A stretch of 64,000 bases of DNA from Burkholderiaceae bacterium (lineage in GTDB: Bacteria; Pseudomonadota; Gammaproteobacteria; Burkholderiales; Burkholderiaceae_C). The position numbers and the translations under genes were made by a program. How positions within the stretch are numbered: the stretch's first letter is position 1; every line of letters begins with the position of its first letter. The notes under the pieces are model-generated. The model saw only the letters and a list, made by a program, of their open reading frames with translations, was not told where the DNA came from and ran no database searches. The stretch spans positions 1 through 64,000 of the forward strand of contig JAIRVR010000012.1 of assembly GCA_031253795.1 (NCBI GenBank). The letters are read 5' to 3'. Positions 7,611 through 16,984 of this stretch are shown here, piece by piece.

Positions 7611-8396
7611 TCAGTCCAGCAGGTCGGAATAGTCACCCTTGTCGTAGCCCTCGATGGCTTTCCAGGGCTGGGCCAGGGGAGCGGGCAGCTTGCTGGCGGT
7701 GACGACGATGCGCTCGGTGCCGTGGGCATCGCTGCGTTCGATGCGGCGCGCGAATTGGCTGGCCACGTCCCAGTCGACGACGGTCGTCTGTTCGTTGGCC
7801 GTGCCGCGGTAGCGCTGCACGCCGTTCTGGGCCTTGCCCACGCGCTCCATGCCCTGCAGGGCGGTGGGCGGCACGATCCAGTAGACGTTGTCGAAGGAGC
7901 CGCCGTAGCCCACGTTGCCATGGTGGGCCAGGTCCACGCTGATGACGCGGCGCAGCTTGGCCAGCACGACCTCCACCGCCACCTTGCCATCGTCGGCACG
8001 GCGGATGGACAGCGGCGCGGCGCGGGCTTCGTCATGGGCATGGCCTGCATGGGGGCCGTGGGCATGGTCATGGCCGTGGTCCTGGCTCTGGCGCAGCGCG
8101 GCGGGCATCTCGCGTTCTATCCACAGCTGCCCTTTGCGGCGAAAGACACGGTTGGTGTAGACGCTGCTGCGCTGCACGCCGTCGCTGCCGATGCTCATGG
8201 CTTCGTAGGTGATGCGCAGGTCGGCCTCGGGCGCGGCCTGCACGGCGGCCGTGGCACGCGCCACGGCATCGGAAGCGCTGGCGGCAGGCGCCGCCTTGGC
8301 CGGCTCGGCGGCCCATGTTGCGGTGACGGAACAGGCCAGCAGCGCGGCCGCAAGGATATGGCGCGCCGCACGCGGCGTCGAAAGGGAGTGCATCAT
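7611..8396 (-). CDS. Exported histidine-rich protein of unknown function
   Basis: I do not recognise this family. About 261 residues. The N-terminus (MMHSLSTPRAARHILAAALLACSVTATWAAEP) looks like a Sec signal peptide cleaved near residue 30. Residues 107–121 hold seven histidines with acidic residues (HGHDHAHGPHAGHAHDE), typical of a metal-binding loop. The rest is a soluble domain with segments such as RISVDLAHHGNVGYGG and FDNVYWIVPP and no recognised catalytic motif. Start chosen at the ATG pair 8391–8396; an in-frame ATG at 8435 would put 13 residues before the signal. It follows two alkaline phosphatases on the same strand, enzymes that need periplasmic Zn and Mg, so a metal-supply or phosphate-related role is possible but unproven. 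Confidence 0.7.
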   Translation of the reverse strand: MMHSLSTPRAARHILAAALLACSVTATWAAEPAKAAPAASASDAVARATAAVQAAPEADLRITYEAMSIGSDGVQRSSVYTNRVFRRKGQLWIEREMPAALRQSQDHGHDHAHGPHAGHAHDEARAAPLSIRRADDGKVAVEVVLAKLRRVISVDLAHHGNVGYGGSFDNVYWIVPPTALQGMERVGKAQNGVQRYRGTANEQTTVVDWDVASQFARRIERSDAHGTERIVVTASKLPAPLAQPWKAIEGYDKGDYSDLLD

Positions 8397-8499
8397 GGAA
8401 TCCGGCAAATGCGAAAAAACCGGCGCCGGGTGCATGGCACCACGGCTCCGGCCAGGGGTCGGCGGCTAGCCAACGAAGGATAAAACGGTCACCAAAGGA

Positions 8500-10017
8500 T
8501 CACAGGCCTGCGGCTTCGCGGACCTTGGAGAACACCCGGGTGTTGTCCATGGTGCCCTTGAAGATCTTGGCGCCCGCGCCACCGGCGAACAGCATCACGT
8601 CGCCGCCACCATGGGTTTCGGAGCCGGGCGTGCCCAGGTTCAGGCCCACTTCCTGCAGGTAGTTGTCGTCCGTGGTGTCCACGCCCGTGACATCGTCGCG
8701 CGATGCGCCACGGGCCGGTGCGATCCAGGGCTTGTTGCCGTCTTCGGGGTTGACCTGGCTGGACGCCGTGGTGTTGGGACGGCCGCCATTGCCGAATGCC
8801 AGCGTCGTGTAGGGCTTGCCGTCCTGGGCCTTGGCCATCTGGCCGGTCTGGTAGTCCTGCACCTTGCCCAGAATGGGGTTGCCGATCTTGGAGTAGCCGT
8901 TGAACACCATGTTGTGGTCGTGGTCGGCGGTGACCACGATCAAAGTGTTCTTCAGGCCCGGGTCCTTCTTTTCCATGTAGGCCATGGCAGTCTCGATGGC
9001 CTTGTCGAAGGCCAGCGTGTCTTCCAGCGCGCGCTTGGCATTGGTGCCGTGCAGCGCGTGGTCGATGCGGCCGCCCTCGACCATCAGGAAGAAGCCCTTG
9101 TCATTGCGGCTGAGCACGTCCAGCGCCTTGCTGGTCATGTCGGACAGGCTGGGCTCGTCCAGCTTTTGCTTGACGCGGTCCAGTTCGTAGGCCATTTCGC
9201 TTTGCGTGAACAGGCCCAGCAGCTTGGGCGCCTTGGTGGCGTCCAGGGCCGCCAGTTCGCTGCCCTTGGCCACATAGGAGTAGCCCTTGGCCTTCATCAT
9301 GTCCACCAGGTTGGCCGTGTCCGTGCGCTTGCTGCTGGCATTGACCGACTTGGGCAGGTAGTTGCGCTGGCCGCCGCCCATGAGCACGTCGATGCCGTCA
9401 CCGAGCTTGGCGTTGTAGTTGGCATGGCCGGGCACGGACTGCTCGGCAATGGTGTTGTAGCCATTGCGATTGCAGATATGGGCATAGGTGGCCGCGGGCG
9501 TGGCATGGCCGACGCGCGTGGTGGATACGGCGCCCACCGAGCGGCCCAGAGACTTGGACAGCTCCAGCAGGGTCTGGGCGGGCTGGCCATTGCCGGGCTG
9601 GCAGGTGGAGTCCTCGCCGTTGATGTACTGCTGGCCGTTGGCTGCGTAGGCCAGGGTTTCGGCCGACATGGAGATGACTTCGTTGTTCATCTTCACGCCG
9701 GTCATGTAGGCCGCCATCGAGGGCGCGCTGTCGGTGGTCTGGCCGTCGCGCGAGAAGGTCTTGATGCGGCTGGCGAAAGGCAGGGACTGCATGGTCAGGT
9801 TGGCGCGCTCGCTGCTGGCCAGCGAGCCCGGCTTTTCCGCCAGCAGCTTTTCGCCCTTGTAGATGCGGGCTGCGGTCACGGTGACCGGACCCATGCCGTC
9901 GCCGAGGAAGAAGATGACGTTCTTGGCCTCGCCGGCCGCGTGGGCCGCAGGCGCCAGCAGCGCCATGGCGCCGGCCGCAGCCAGGGCGAGGGAGGTCTTG
10001 TGGAGGATCGGATGCAT
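8500..10017 (-). CDS. phoA: Alkaline phosphatase, periplasmic (PhoA family)
   Basis: 505-residue phosphomonoesterase of the PhoA superfamily, scavenging phosphate from organic esters in the periplasm. A signal peptide covers residues 1–28 (…LLAPAAHAA). Metal/catalytic signatures are FFLGDGMG with Asp40, TTDSAPSMAAYMTGVK with nucleophile Ser97, MVEGGRIDHALHGTNA, VTADHDHNMVF and ETHGGGDVMLF. The start at 10017 has AAGGAA just upstream; the reading frame continues 65 codons further, but through a dispersed repeat. It is the downstream copy of a tandem pair with the gene at 10209–11624. Only weak half-sites of a Pho box are visible directly upstream. Confidence 0.93.
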   Translation of the reverse strand: MHPILHKTSLALAAAGAMALLAPAAHAAGEAKNVIFFLGDGMGPVTVTAARIYKGEKLLAEKPGSLASSERANLTMQSLPFASRIKTFSRDGQTTDSAPSMAAYMTGVKMNNEVISMSAETLAYAANGQQYINGEDSTCQPGNGQPAQTLLELSKSLGRSVGAVSTTRVGHATPAATYAHICNRNGYNTIAEQSVPGHANYNAKLGDGIDVLMGGGQRNYLPKSVNASSKRTDTANLVDMMKAKGYSYVAKGSELAALDATKAPKLLGLFTQSEMAYELDRVKQKLDEPSLSDMTSKALDVLSRNDKGFFLMVEGGRIDHALHGTNAKRALEDTLAFDKAIETAMAYMEKKDPGLKNTLIVVTADHDHNMVFNGYSKIGNPILGKVQDYQTGQMAKAQDGKPYTTLAFGNGGRPNTTASSQVNPEDGNKPWIAPARGASRDDVTGVDTTDDNYLQEVGLNLGTPGSETHGGGDVMLFAGGAGAKIFKGTMDNTRVFSKVREAAGL

Positions 10018-10114
10018 GTGAAATTCCTTGAATACTTTGAATGCCTTGTGTGCGGTGTCAGACCCTGGCCTTGCAGCGTGCCGTGACCGCATGAAGCCGG
10101 CGTGGCCCAGACGG

Positions 10115-10204
10115 GAGACGCCGAGCAAGGGCCCCCCTGCAGCGAGGGCGTCGCCCCCCTTCCGCGAAGGGAGGAAGGGTTCAGCGACGCGCTCGCTCAG
10201 GGGC
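10115..10204 (-). repeat. GC-rich dispersed intergenic repeat, copy C
   Basis: On the minus strand it runs CCCCTGAGCGAGCGCGTCGC, CTTCCTCCCTTCGCGGAAGG, GGGGCGACGCC, CTGCAGGGGGGCCC, TTGCTCGGCGTCTC. It has the same block order as copy B and lies directly downstream of the lipoprotein phosphatase stop codon, between the two phosphatase genes. A stem CTTCC…GGAAG-type hairpin (CCCTTCgcGGAAGGG) is present. Confidence 0.6.
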
Positions 10205-10208
10205 TGTT

Positions 10209-11624
10209 TCATTGCAAGCCGATGCTCTTCTTGATCAGGGTAAAGACAGCGGTGTTGTCGATCACGCCCGAGAACGTGTCGGCACCCATGCCCTGGGCAC
10301 CCAGGAACACGTCGCCGCCGCCGTGGGTTTCGGAGGCCAGGGGCACCACGGCCTCCTGCAGGTAGTCAGGGCTTTCCAGCGAGGCCGCGTCGATGGGGCC
10401 GCGCGTGGCCAGGCGCTTGGGACCGTTGCCGAAGCCCAGGATGGTGTAGGGATTGCCGTCCACGTCGGTGGATGCCTTGCCGTCCACGTAGTTCTTGACC
10501 AGGCCCAGCACGCCGGGCTTGCCCGCCTCGGTCTTGCCCGTGCGCGCGGCATAGCCGTTCAGGTGCAGCGTGTGGTCATGGTCGGCCGTGACCACCACCA
10601 GGGTGTTCTTCAGGCCGGGGTCGAGCTTGTTCATCTTGTCCAGCGCGGCCTTGATCGCGTCGTCGAAGGCCACGGTGTCCTGCAGCGCGCGGCGTGCATT
10701 GGTGGCGTGCAGCGCATGGTCGATGCGTCCGCCTTCCACCATCAGGAAGAAGCCCTTCTTCTTGGCGGCCAGCGCGTCGATGGCCTTGCCCGTCATTTCG
10801 GCCAGGCTGGGTTCCTTGGTCGCATCGCGGTCCAGGTCATAGGCCATGTGGTCCTTGGTGAACAGGCCGGCGATCTTGCTGCCGTCCACGGGCAGCTTGT
10901 CGAATTCGCTCTTGTTCGCCGCATAGCTGTACTTTTGCGTCTTGAACTCGGCGATCAGGTTGCGGCTGTCGTTGCGGCGTCCGCCGTCGGCCTTGGGTGT
11001 GAAGTAGTACGAACCGCCGCCCAGGATCACGTCCACGCCATCACCCAGCTTGCTGTTGTAGCCGGCGCCACCGGGCACCAGGGCCGCGGCGATGGTGTTC
11101 TCGGCGTCGCGATGGCAGACATGGGAATAGGTCGCCGCCGGCGTGGCATGCGTGATGCGCGCGGTGGAGACCACGCCCGTGCCGTAGCCGGCCGTCTTCA
11201 TCTGCTCCAGCAGGGTGGGGACGGCCTGGCCGTTGCCGCTGGGGCAGGTGCTGTCGTAGTTGTTGTGGTAGGCCTTGCCGCTGGCATCCGTGGCCCGGGT
11301 CTCGGGCGTCATGGAGATGACTTCGTTGTTCATCTTCACGCCGGTCATGTAGGCGGCCATGGAGGGCGCGCTGTCCGTGACTTGGGCATCGTTGGAGAAG
11401 GTATGGACGAAGGCCGTTTCGGGCAGCTTGTCCATGGTCAGCTCGCCGTCCTCGCCCACGCTGTAGATGCGCGCTGCGGTCATGGTCGTGATGCCCATGC
11501 CGTCGCCCAGGAAGAACAGCACGTTCTTGGTCGGCGTGGAAGCGGACGAGCCATCGCTGCCGCCACAGGCGCTCAACAGCAGCGAGGCACCGGCCAGCGC
11601 GCTGCACAACATCTTCATCTTCAT
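10209..11624 (-). CDS. Alkaline phosphatase, lipoprotein form (PhoA family)
   Basis: 471-residue paralogue of the neighbouring alkaline phosphatase, with the same signatures: FFLGDGMG (Asp41), VTDSAPSMAAYMTGVK (Ser85), MVEGGRIDHALHATNA, VTADHDH and ETHGGGDVFLG. Its N-terminus MKMKMLCSALAGASLLLSAC is a lipoprotein signal with lipobox LSAC and acyl-Cys20, followed by a Gly/Ser linker. It is therefore probably membrane-anchored, unlike the soluble paralogue. First gene of the minus-strand phosphatase cluster, transcribed from a Pho-box promoter at 11693–11726. Length and motif spacing are normal, so both copies should be active. Confidence 0.93.
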   Translation of the reverse strand: MKMKMLCSALAGASLLLSACGGSDGSSASTPTKNVLFFLGDGMGITTMTAARIYSVGEDGELTMDKLPETAFVHTFSNDAQVTDSAPSMAAYMTGVKMNNEVISMTPETRATDASGKAYHNNYDSTCPSGNGQAVPTLLEQMKTAGYGTGVVSTARITHATPAATYSHVCHRDAENTIAAALVPGGAGYNSKLGDGVDVILGGGSYYFTPKADGGRRNDSRNLIAEFKTQKYSYAANKSEFDKLPVDGSKIAGLFTKDHMAYDLDRDATKEPSLAEMTGKAIDALAAKKKGFFLMVEGGRIDHALHATNARRALQDTVAFDDAIKAALDKMNKLDPGLKNTLVVVTADHDHTLHLNGYAARTGKTEAGKPGVLGLVKNYVDGKASTDVDGNPYTILGFGNGPKRLATRGPIDAASLESPDYLQEAVVPLASETHGGGDVFLGAQGMGADTFSGVIDNTAVFTLIKKSIGLQ

Positions 11625-11692
11625 GCGGAAATCCCTCTGTTACAGGGGACCCGCAGCAAGGCCGCGCCCTCCCCCCATTGATTGACTCCAGC

Positions 11693-11726
11693 AATGTAGG
11701 AGCGGCCTGTGACGAGCCCGTGACAG
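11693..11726 (-). promoter_or_regulatory. Pho box plus -10 for the lipoprotein alkaline phosphatase
   Basis: Minus strand: CTGTCAC-GGGC-TCGTCAC (11726–11709), two 7-base repeats spaced by four bases as in PhoB sites. After 10 bases comes TACATT (11698–11693) as the -10. The E. coli phoA promoter as I recall it has the same 7-4-7 box with 10 bases to its -10. The start codon is 69 bases further on. PhoB control under phosphate limitation is inferred. Confidence 0.75.
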
Positions 11727-11815
11727 CCCCGTGGCGCCGCAAGGCGTATCGTTGATGCCCAAGCGCTGCGCTGCGGGAGCCTTTGCCGCGCCAGCCAAGG
11801 AACAAGGACGCCCCC

Positions 11816-12901
11816 ATGGATCAGAAAACCGCAGCCCCCACCCCTTCCGATGCCGCCGCCAGGCCGGTGCTGGACTATCCCTTCGAGGCACCGCCCGCCA
11901 GCGGCCAGACGCTGGAAGTTGCTCCGGGGGTGCTCTGGATACGCATGCCCCTGCCCTATGCGCTGGACCATATCAACCTCTGGGCCATCGACGACGGCGA
12001 GGGCTGGGCCATCGTCGATACAGGGGCCCGCACGGACGAGGGCGTCGCCACCTGGCGCGGGCTGTTCGCCCAGTCCTCGGACGGGCGCTCGCTGACCCGG
12101 GTCATCGTCACCCACATGCACCCCGACCATGTGGGCCTGGCCGGCTGGCTGACGCGCAAATTCCATGTGCCGCTGTGGATGACGCGCCTGGAGTACCTGA
12201 ACTGCCGTGTGGTGGTATCGGACTGCAGCCGCGAGGCACCGCCCGATGCCATCGCCTTCTACCGCCGCGCAGGCTGGAGCGATGGTGCGCTGGAGTCCTA
12301 CCGTGCGCGCTTCGGCAATTTCGGCAAGCACATCCACGCCCTGCCCGACAGCTACCACCGGTTGCGTGATGGCCAGGAACTGCGCATCGGACAGCACCAG
12401 TGGCGCGTGGTCGTGGGCAGCGGCCATTCGCCCGAACACGCCAGCCTGTACTGCCCCGACCTGAAGCTGCTGATATCGGGCGACCAGGTGCTGCCACGCA
12501 TTTCATCGAACGTGTCGGTTCACCCGATGGAGCCGGAAGCCAATCCCATGGCCGACTGGCTGGCCTCGCTGGACAAGGTCAGGCGCGAGGTGCCGGATGA
12601 TGTGCTGGTACTGCCCGCGCACGGAGAGTGCTTCCGTGGCCTGCATGCGCGCATCGATGCACTGGTGGCGGGCCAGCAGCGGGCCAACGACCGGTTGCTG
12701 GCTGCGCTGGCCGAGCCCCGGCGTGCCGTCGATGTCTTTGGCGCGCTGTTCTCGCGCCCCATCAGCGAATCGAGTCCCGCCCTGCTGGGCATGGCCACGG
12801 GCGAGAGCCTGGCCTGCCTCAACCACCTGATGCATGCAGGTCAGGTGGAGCGCCGCATGGACGAGGCCGGCACGGCCTGGTACCAGGCCCGACAGGCGTG
12901 A
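11816..12901 (+). CDS. Metallo-beta-lactamase-fold hydrolase with C-terminal helical domain
   Basis: 361-residue cytoplasmic protein (no signal peptide). The MBL fold lies at about residues 35–265: VIVTHMHPDHVG supplies His100, His102, Asp104 and His105; later ligands are in GHSPEHAS, ISGDQVLP and PAHGE. The last about 90 residues form a helical, winged-helix-like tail as in the LACTB2-like or glyoxalase II-like group. Substrate not predictable; thioester or RNA hydrolysis are both known in relatives. Start at the ATG with AAGGAC seven bases upstream. Divergent from the phosphatase gene and convergent, nine bases apart, with the methyltransferase gene. Confidence 0.85.
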   Translation: MDQKTAAPTPSDAAARPVLDYPFEAPPASGQTLEVAPGVLWIRMPLPYALDHINLWAIDDGEGWAIVDTGARTDEGVATWRGLFAQSSDGRSLTRVIVTHMHPDHVGLAGWLTRKFHVPLWMTRLEYLNCRVVVSDCSREAPPDAIAFYRRAGWSDGALESYRARFGNFGKHIHALPDSYHRLRDGQELRIGQHQWRVVVGSGHSPEHASLYCPDLKLLISGDQVLPRISSNVSVHPMEPEANPMADWLASLDKVRREVPDDVLVLPAHGECFRGLHARIDALVAGQQRANDRLLAALAEPRRAVDVFGALFSRPISESSPALLGMATGESLACLNHLMHAGQVERRMDEAGTAWYQARQA

Positions 12902-12911
12902 GCAGGCGGAC

Positions 12912-13796
12912 TCAGGCCTCTGCCTGGGCCAGTGGATAGCGCAGTGCCAGTGCCTCCTGCAGGCCGAATTCCGCCAGGATGGCACGCAGCCGCTCGGCGG
13001 CGCTGCGCTTTTTCTGCCCCGTGTAGCGCGCGATGATGAGCTCGTTCTTCATGCTGTGCTCCCAGCCCACGAGTTCGGTCACCGTGACCTGGTAACCGCT
13101 GGCCTCCAGGTACAGGCAGCGCAGCACGTTGGTGAGCTGGCTGCCCATTTCCCGCGTGTGTATGGGATGGCGCCACAGCTCGGCCAGCGGCGTGCGCGCC
13201 AGGCTCAGCGCCTTGTTCTGGCGCAGGCAGGCCGCGACCTCGGCCTGGCAGCAGGGCACCAGCACCATGGCCCTGGCTTTTTTCTCGAGTCCGAAGGCGA
13301 TGGCATCGTCGGTGGCCGTATCGCAGGCATGCAGGGCCGTGACCACGTCGAACCGTGCGGGCATGGAGTCTGTGCGCGTGGATTCGGCCACGGACATGTT
13401 GAGAAAGTCCATGCGTTCGAAGCCCAGCTCGGCCGCCAGCTTCTGCGAGGCCTCTACCAGGGGCGCACGGGTTTCTATGCCGTAGATGCGGCCACGCCCC
13501 AGCGCCTTGAAGTGCAGGTCATAGAGGATGAAGCCCAGATAGGACTTGCCCGCACCGTGGTCGGCCAGGCTGACCTCGTGCCCATCCTGCGACAGCTCAT
13601 CAAGGATGGGCGCAATGAACTGGTACAGGTGGTAGACCTGCTTGAGCTTGCGGCGCGAGTCCTGGTTGAGCTTGCCGTCGCGCGTGAGAATGTGCAGGGC
13701 CTTGAGCAGCTCGATGGACTGACCGGGCTGGAGGCCCAACTGCTGGGCGACGTCCTGTTCGGGACGGGGCGGCTGCCTGGTGGAGCGGTTCTTCAT
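12912..13796 (-). CDS. SAM-dependent methyltransferase, METTL25/RRNAD1-like (Methyltransf_32)
   Basis: 294-residue class I methyltransferase. Motif I reads SLADHGAGKSYLGFILYDL, the D-x-G-x-GK-x-YLG form seen in the METTL25/RRNAD1 group. VVTALHACDTATDDAI and MVLVPCCQAEV follow, also typical. Substrate unknown. Its ATG at 13796 overlaps the stop of the DUF1415 gene by four bases (ATGA), so the two proteins are made from one message. The frame is open for 22 codons further upstream inside that gene, without family similarity. Confidence 0.82.
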   Translation of the reverse strand: MKNRSTRQPPRPEQDVAQQLGLQPGQSIELLKALHILTRDGKLNQDSRRKLKQVYHLYQFIAPILDELSQDGHEVSLADHGAGKSYLGFILYDLHFKALGRGRIYGIETRAPLVEASQKLAAELGFERMDFLNMSVAESTRTDSMPARFDVVTALHACDTATDDAIAFGLEKKARAMVLVPCCQAEVAACLRQNKALSLARTPLAELWRHPIHTREMGSQLTNVLRCLYLEASGYQVTVTELVGWEHSMKNELIIARYTGQKKRSAAERLRAILAEFGLQEALALRYPLAQAEA

Positions 13797-14413
13797 TCGG
13801 ACTGGTCCCGCTTGCCCGCATGGGCCACGGGGCAGCGTGCGCCCACGCCCAGGTCCAGCCAACCCTCGATGCCGATCTTCTCCAGCGTCTCCATGTTGCG
13901 CTCGTAAATGGATTCGGCCTCGGGAAATACTTCCACGGCCTTGTCGATGCTGTCCTCGCGCAGCAGGTGCAGCGTGGGATAGGGCGAACGGTTGGTGCAG
14001 TTGGTCACATCATCGACTTCCGTGCCCTCGAACTGGAACTGGGGATGGAAGGAGGCCACCTGCAGGATGCCACCCAGGTCCAGCTCTTCGACCATGGCAT
14101 CGGCCACTTCGAGAAAGTCGTTGAAGTCCAGAAAATCCTGCAGCGCGTGCGGCAGGATGAGCAATGTGGTGTCGCGCTTGTCGGGCGAGGCCTCGGCCAG
14201 CGCCTCCAGCTCGCGGTGCAGATCGGCGGCCACGCCTTCGGCGTCGCTCGCCTGGCTGACCGTGTAATGGATCTGGCCCTTGACGTGCACGCCCTTGGCG
14301 AAGGGGCACAGGTTCAGCCCGATCACGGCCTTTTCCAGCCAATGCACCGTGTCTTCGATCACGGTGACAGGAGGAAACTCGTCCGCGCGAATCTCTTGGT
14401 GGGTATCGGTCAT
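13793..14413 (-). CDS. DUF1415 family protein
   Basis: 206-residue member of the conserved DUF1415 family of Proteobacteria, function unknown. Family hallmarks are WLEKAVIGLNLCPFAKG near residue 30, the middle LLILPHALQDFLDFNDFL, FHPQFQFEG and NRSPYPTLHLLREDSI. It is predicted cytoplasmic. GGAAGG lies just upstream of the ATG at 14413. Translationally coupled to a METTL25-like methyltransferase. A hairpin GGGGGC/GCCCCC at 14438–14454 lies in its leader, 100 bases after dgt ends, and may terminate dgt transcripts weakly. Confidence 0.88.
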   Translation of the reverse strand: MTDTHQEIRADEFPPVTVIEDTVHWLEKAVIGLNLCPFAKGVHVKGQIHYTVSQASDAEGVAADLHRELEALAEASPDKRDTTLLILPHALQDFLDFNDFLEVADAMVEELDLGGILQVASFHPQFQFEGTEVDDVTNCTNRSPYPTLHLLREDSIDKAVEVFPEAESIYERNMETLEKIGIEGWLDLGVGARCPVAHAGKRDQSE

Positions 14414-14557
14414 GGCTGTGCCTTCCAAAATGCAAACGGGGGCTCCGCGCCCCCAGACATCGCGAAACCGTCCGGGAAGCCCTCCCTGCCTTGGCACGCA
14501 GGGTCCGCATTCTAGCGGCGCCGCCACCAGGCTGCTGCCGCTCGGGATTGTCGCAGC

Positions 14558-15736
14558 TCAGCCCAGCAGGCGCAGCCCCGTCAGCCGCTCATGTTCGCGG
14601 GCTGCATAGCGATCCGTCATGCCCGCGATGAAGTCTGCCACCACGCGTGCGCGCTGCGACAGAGTTTCCGCGGACAGGGCACGCTGCACGAAGCGTGGCT
14701 TCATGCGTTCGGGCTCGACCATGTAGGCAGCGAACAGTTCGTCCACCATGCGCCGGGCACCTTCCATGGTCTCCATGACCTGGGCATGGCGGTACAAATT
14801 GCGAAACAGGAACTGCTTGAGCTGCAGCGACTGCTGGCGCATGTTGTCGCTGAAGCCGACCAGGGGACCGGGCTGGGCACGCACTTCGTCGGCAGAACAG
14901 GGCCTGGCCTGGGCGATGCGCTGCTGCGTGGCGTCGATGACGTCATAGACCTGATCGCTGAGCATGCGCCGGATGCTTTCGTAGAGCAGGCGGCGCTCGG
15001 CCAGCGGCATGGACAGCTGGGGATGCTCGGCCAGCGTGGCTTCGTGGTAGCGGGCGAACAGCGGCACGGCATCGCACAGCTGGGCCATGGTGATCAGACC
15101 CGAGCGCACGCCATCATCCACATCATGGGCGTTGTAGGCGATGGCGTCGGCCAGATTGCACAGCTGGGCTTCGAGCGATGGCTGGCTGCCCTGCAGAAAG
15201 CGCCGCGCCACGCCCCCGGGCTCGCGCTCCTCCAGAAGCTCGGCGTTCGCACGCGAGCAATGCTTGAGAATGCCCTCGCGCGTTTCGAAGGTCAGGTTGA
15301 GTCCGTCGAAGGCCGGATAGCGCTCTTCCAGCCGGTCGACCACGCGCAGGCTTTGCAGGTTGTGCTCGAAGCCGCCGTGCGGCTGCATGCAGGCATTGAG
15401 CGCATCCTGGCCTGCATGGCCAAACGGCGTGTGGCCCAGGTCATGGGCCAGGCAGATGGCCTCCACCAGATCCTCGTCCAGCCGCAGCGAACGCGCGATG
15501 GAGCGGCCCAGTTGCGCCACTTCCAGCGAATGGGTCAGGCGCGTGCGGAACAGGTCGCCTTCGTGGTTGACGAAAACCTGGGTCTTGTAGACCAGCCGCC
15601 GGAAGGCCGAGGAATGGACGATGCGGTCGCGGTCGCGCTGGAAATCGCTGCGCGTGGGTGCCGGCGCCTCGGCGAAGCGCCGCCCCCGGCTGCGCGCCGC
15701 GTCGCAGGCATGGGGAGCCAGGGCCAGGTTCTGCAT
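14558..15736 (-). CDS. dgt: Deoxyguanosinetriphosphate triphosphohydrolase-like protein
   Basis: 392-residue HD-domain protein that hydrolyses dNTPs to deoxynucleoside and triphosphate, affecting nucleotide pools. Signatures: [43 protein letters not shown] with His69, [15 protein letters not shown] with His98-Asp99, and [10 protein letters not shown]. The length fits the shorter Dgt-like type rather than the about 500-residue E. coli enzyme. It follows aroB after 47 bases on the same strand, an arrangement also familiar from other Burkholderiales (memory). Confidence 0.92.
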   Translation of the reverse strand: MQNLALAPHACDAARSRGRRFAEAPAPTRSDFQRDRDRIVHSSAFRRLVYKTQVFVNHEGDLFRTRLTHSLEVAQLGRSIARSLRLDEDLVEAICLAHDLGHTPFGHAGQDALNACMQPHGGFEHNLQSLRVVDRLEERYPAFDGLNLTFETREGILKHCSRANAELLEEREPGGVARRFLQGSQPSLEAQLCNLADAIAYNAHDVDDGVRSGLITMAQLCDAVPLFARYHEATLAEHPQLSMPLAERRLLYESIRRMLSDQVYDVIDATQQRIAQARPCSADEVRAQPGPLVGFSDNMRQQSLQLKQFLFRNLYRHAQVMETMEGARRMVDELFAAYMVEPERMKPRFVQRALSAETLSQRARVVADFIAGMTDRYAAREHERLTGLRLLG

Positions 15737-15783
15737 TCGATCGCCTCATCATGCTGACGAGGCCTACTCTAGCAGCTCCCGGT

Positions 15784-16905
15784 TCAGGCAGCGCAGCAGG
15801 CGTCGATGACCTCGCGCACCAGGGCATCGGGCGCGGAGCGCATGATGGCCTTGCCCGGCCCGTCGATGAGCACGAAGCGTATTTCCCCGGCTTCGGATTT
15901 CTTGTCCACGCGCATCAGCTCCAGATAGCGGCCCGCGTTGTCCCCCGCATCGATGACGGCGCCGCGCACGGGCAGGCCGGCGCGTTCGATCAATGCGCGC
16001 AGCCGCTGCACGAAGGCTTCGTCCACCAGGCCCAGGCGGCGCGACAGCTCGGCCGCCATGACCATGCCGGCCCCCACGCCTTCGCCATGCAGCCAGTTGC
16101 CGTAGCCCATGCCTGCCTCGATGGCATGGCCGAAGGTGTGGCCGAAGTTGAGGATGGCGCGCAGTCCGGCCTCCTTCTCGTCCTGGCCCACGACCCAGGC
16201 CTTGATTTCGACGCTGCGCCGTATCGCATGCGCCAGGGCCTGGCGGTCGCGTGCGCGCAAGGCCTCCATGTTCTGCTCCAGCCAGGCCAGGAAATCCATG
16301 TCGGCGATGGGACCGTACTTGATGACCTCGGCCAGGCCGGCACTGAGTTCGCGCCCGGGCAGACTGTCCAGCGAGACCAGATCGCAGACCACCAGCTGGG
16401 GCTGGTAGAAGGCGCCGATCATGTTCTTGCCCAGCGGGTGATTGATGGCGGTCTTGCCCCCCACCGAGGAATCCACCTGGGACAGCAGCGTGGTGGGCAC
16501 TTGAACGAAGGGAACGCCGCGCATGTAGCTGGCGGCAGCGAATCCCGTCATGTCGCCGATCACGCCACCGCCCAGCGCGAACATCACCGTCTTGCGGTCG
16601 CAGCCGTGCCCGAGCAGGCCGTCGAATATCAGGTTCAGCGTCTGCCAGTCCTTGTGCGCCTCGCCATCGGGCAGCACCACGGTGCGCACGCTCTTGTAGC
16701 GCTGCTCCAGCACCCGGCGCAGCGCGGGTTCATACAGCGGGGCCACGACGTCGTTGCTGACGATGACAGCCTGGGCTGCGGACGGCAGGTCCGCATAGGT
16801 GGCGGCCTGGTCGAGCAGGCCGGTGCCGATGGCGATGGGGTAGGAGCGCTCGCCCAGATCGATGGTCACGGTCTGAACGGCGGACGGTTGGAGTGCAGTG
16901 GACAA
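15784..16905 (-). CDS. aroB: 3-dehydroquinate synthase
   Basis: Second enzyme of the shikimate pathway (DAHP to 3-dehydroquinate; NAD and a divalent metal), 373 residues. Seen: [19 protein letters not shown] at the start, [60 protein letters not shown] as successive family blocks, and [11 protein letters not shown] with metal-binding His. No ATG fits; the start is TTG at 16905 with GGAG 10–13 bases upstream. Downstream of aroK but separated by a strong terminator, so it likely has its own promoter or depends on readthrough. Confidence 0.95.
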   Translation of the reverse strand: MSTALQPSAVQTVTIDLGERSYPIAIGTGLLDQAATYADLPSAAQAVIVSNDVVAPLYEPALRRVLEQRYKSVRTVVLPDGEAHKDWQTLNLIFDGLLGHGCDRKTVMFALGGGVIGDMTGFAAASYMRGVPFVQVPTTLLSQVDSSVGGKTAINHPLGKNMIGAFYQPQLVVCDLVSLDSLPGRELSAGLAEVIKYGPIADMDFLAWLEQNMEALRARDRQALAHAIRRSVEIKAWVVGQDEKEAGLRAILNFGHTFGHAIEAGMGYGNWLHGEGVGAGMVMAAELSRRLGLVDEAFVQRLRALIERAGLPVRGAVIDAGDNAGRYLELMRVDKKSEAGEIRFVLIDGPGKAIMRSAPDALVREVIDACCAA

Positions 16906-16984
16906 GATGGTGTCGCTCCGGCGCGGGGAGATGGAAAGGTTGCGCCAGCACCAGCCAGGCGCGGCGCAGGTAGCGATCTTAATG

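Noticed and set aside
10018-10208. Pho box for the second alkaline phosphatase
   Set aside because: Only single GTCAC-like half-sites are present, none with the 7-4-7 spacing plus a -10.
14438-14454. Strong terminator after dgt
   Set aside because: GGGGGC/GCCCCC stem is only six bases with a poor T-run, so it is mentioned under DUF1415 but not called.
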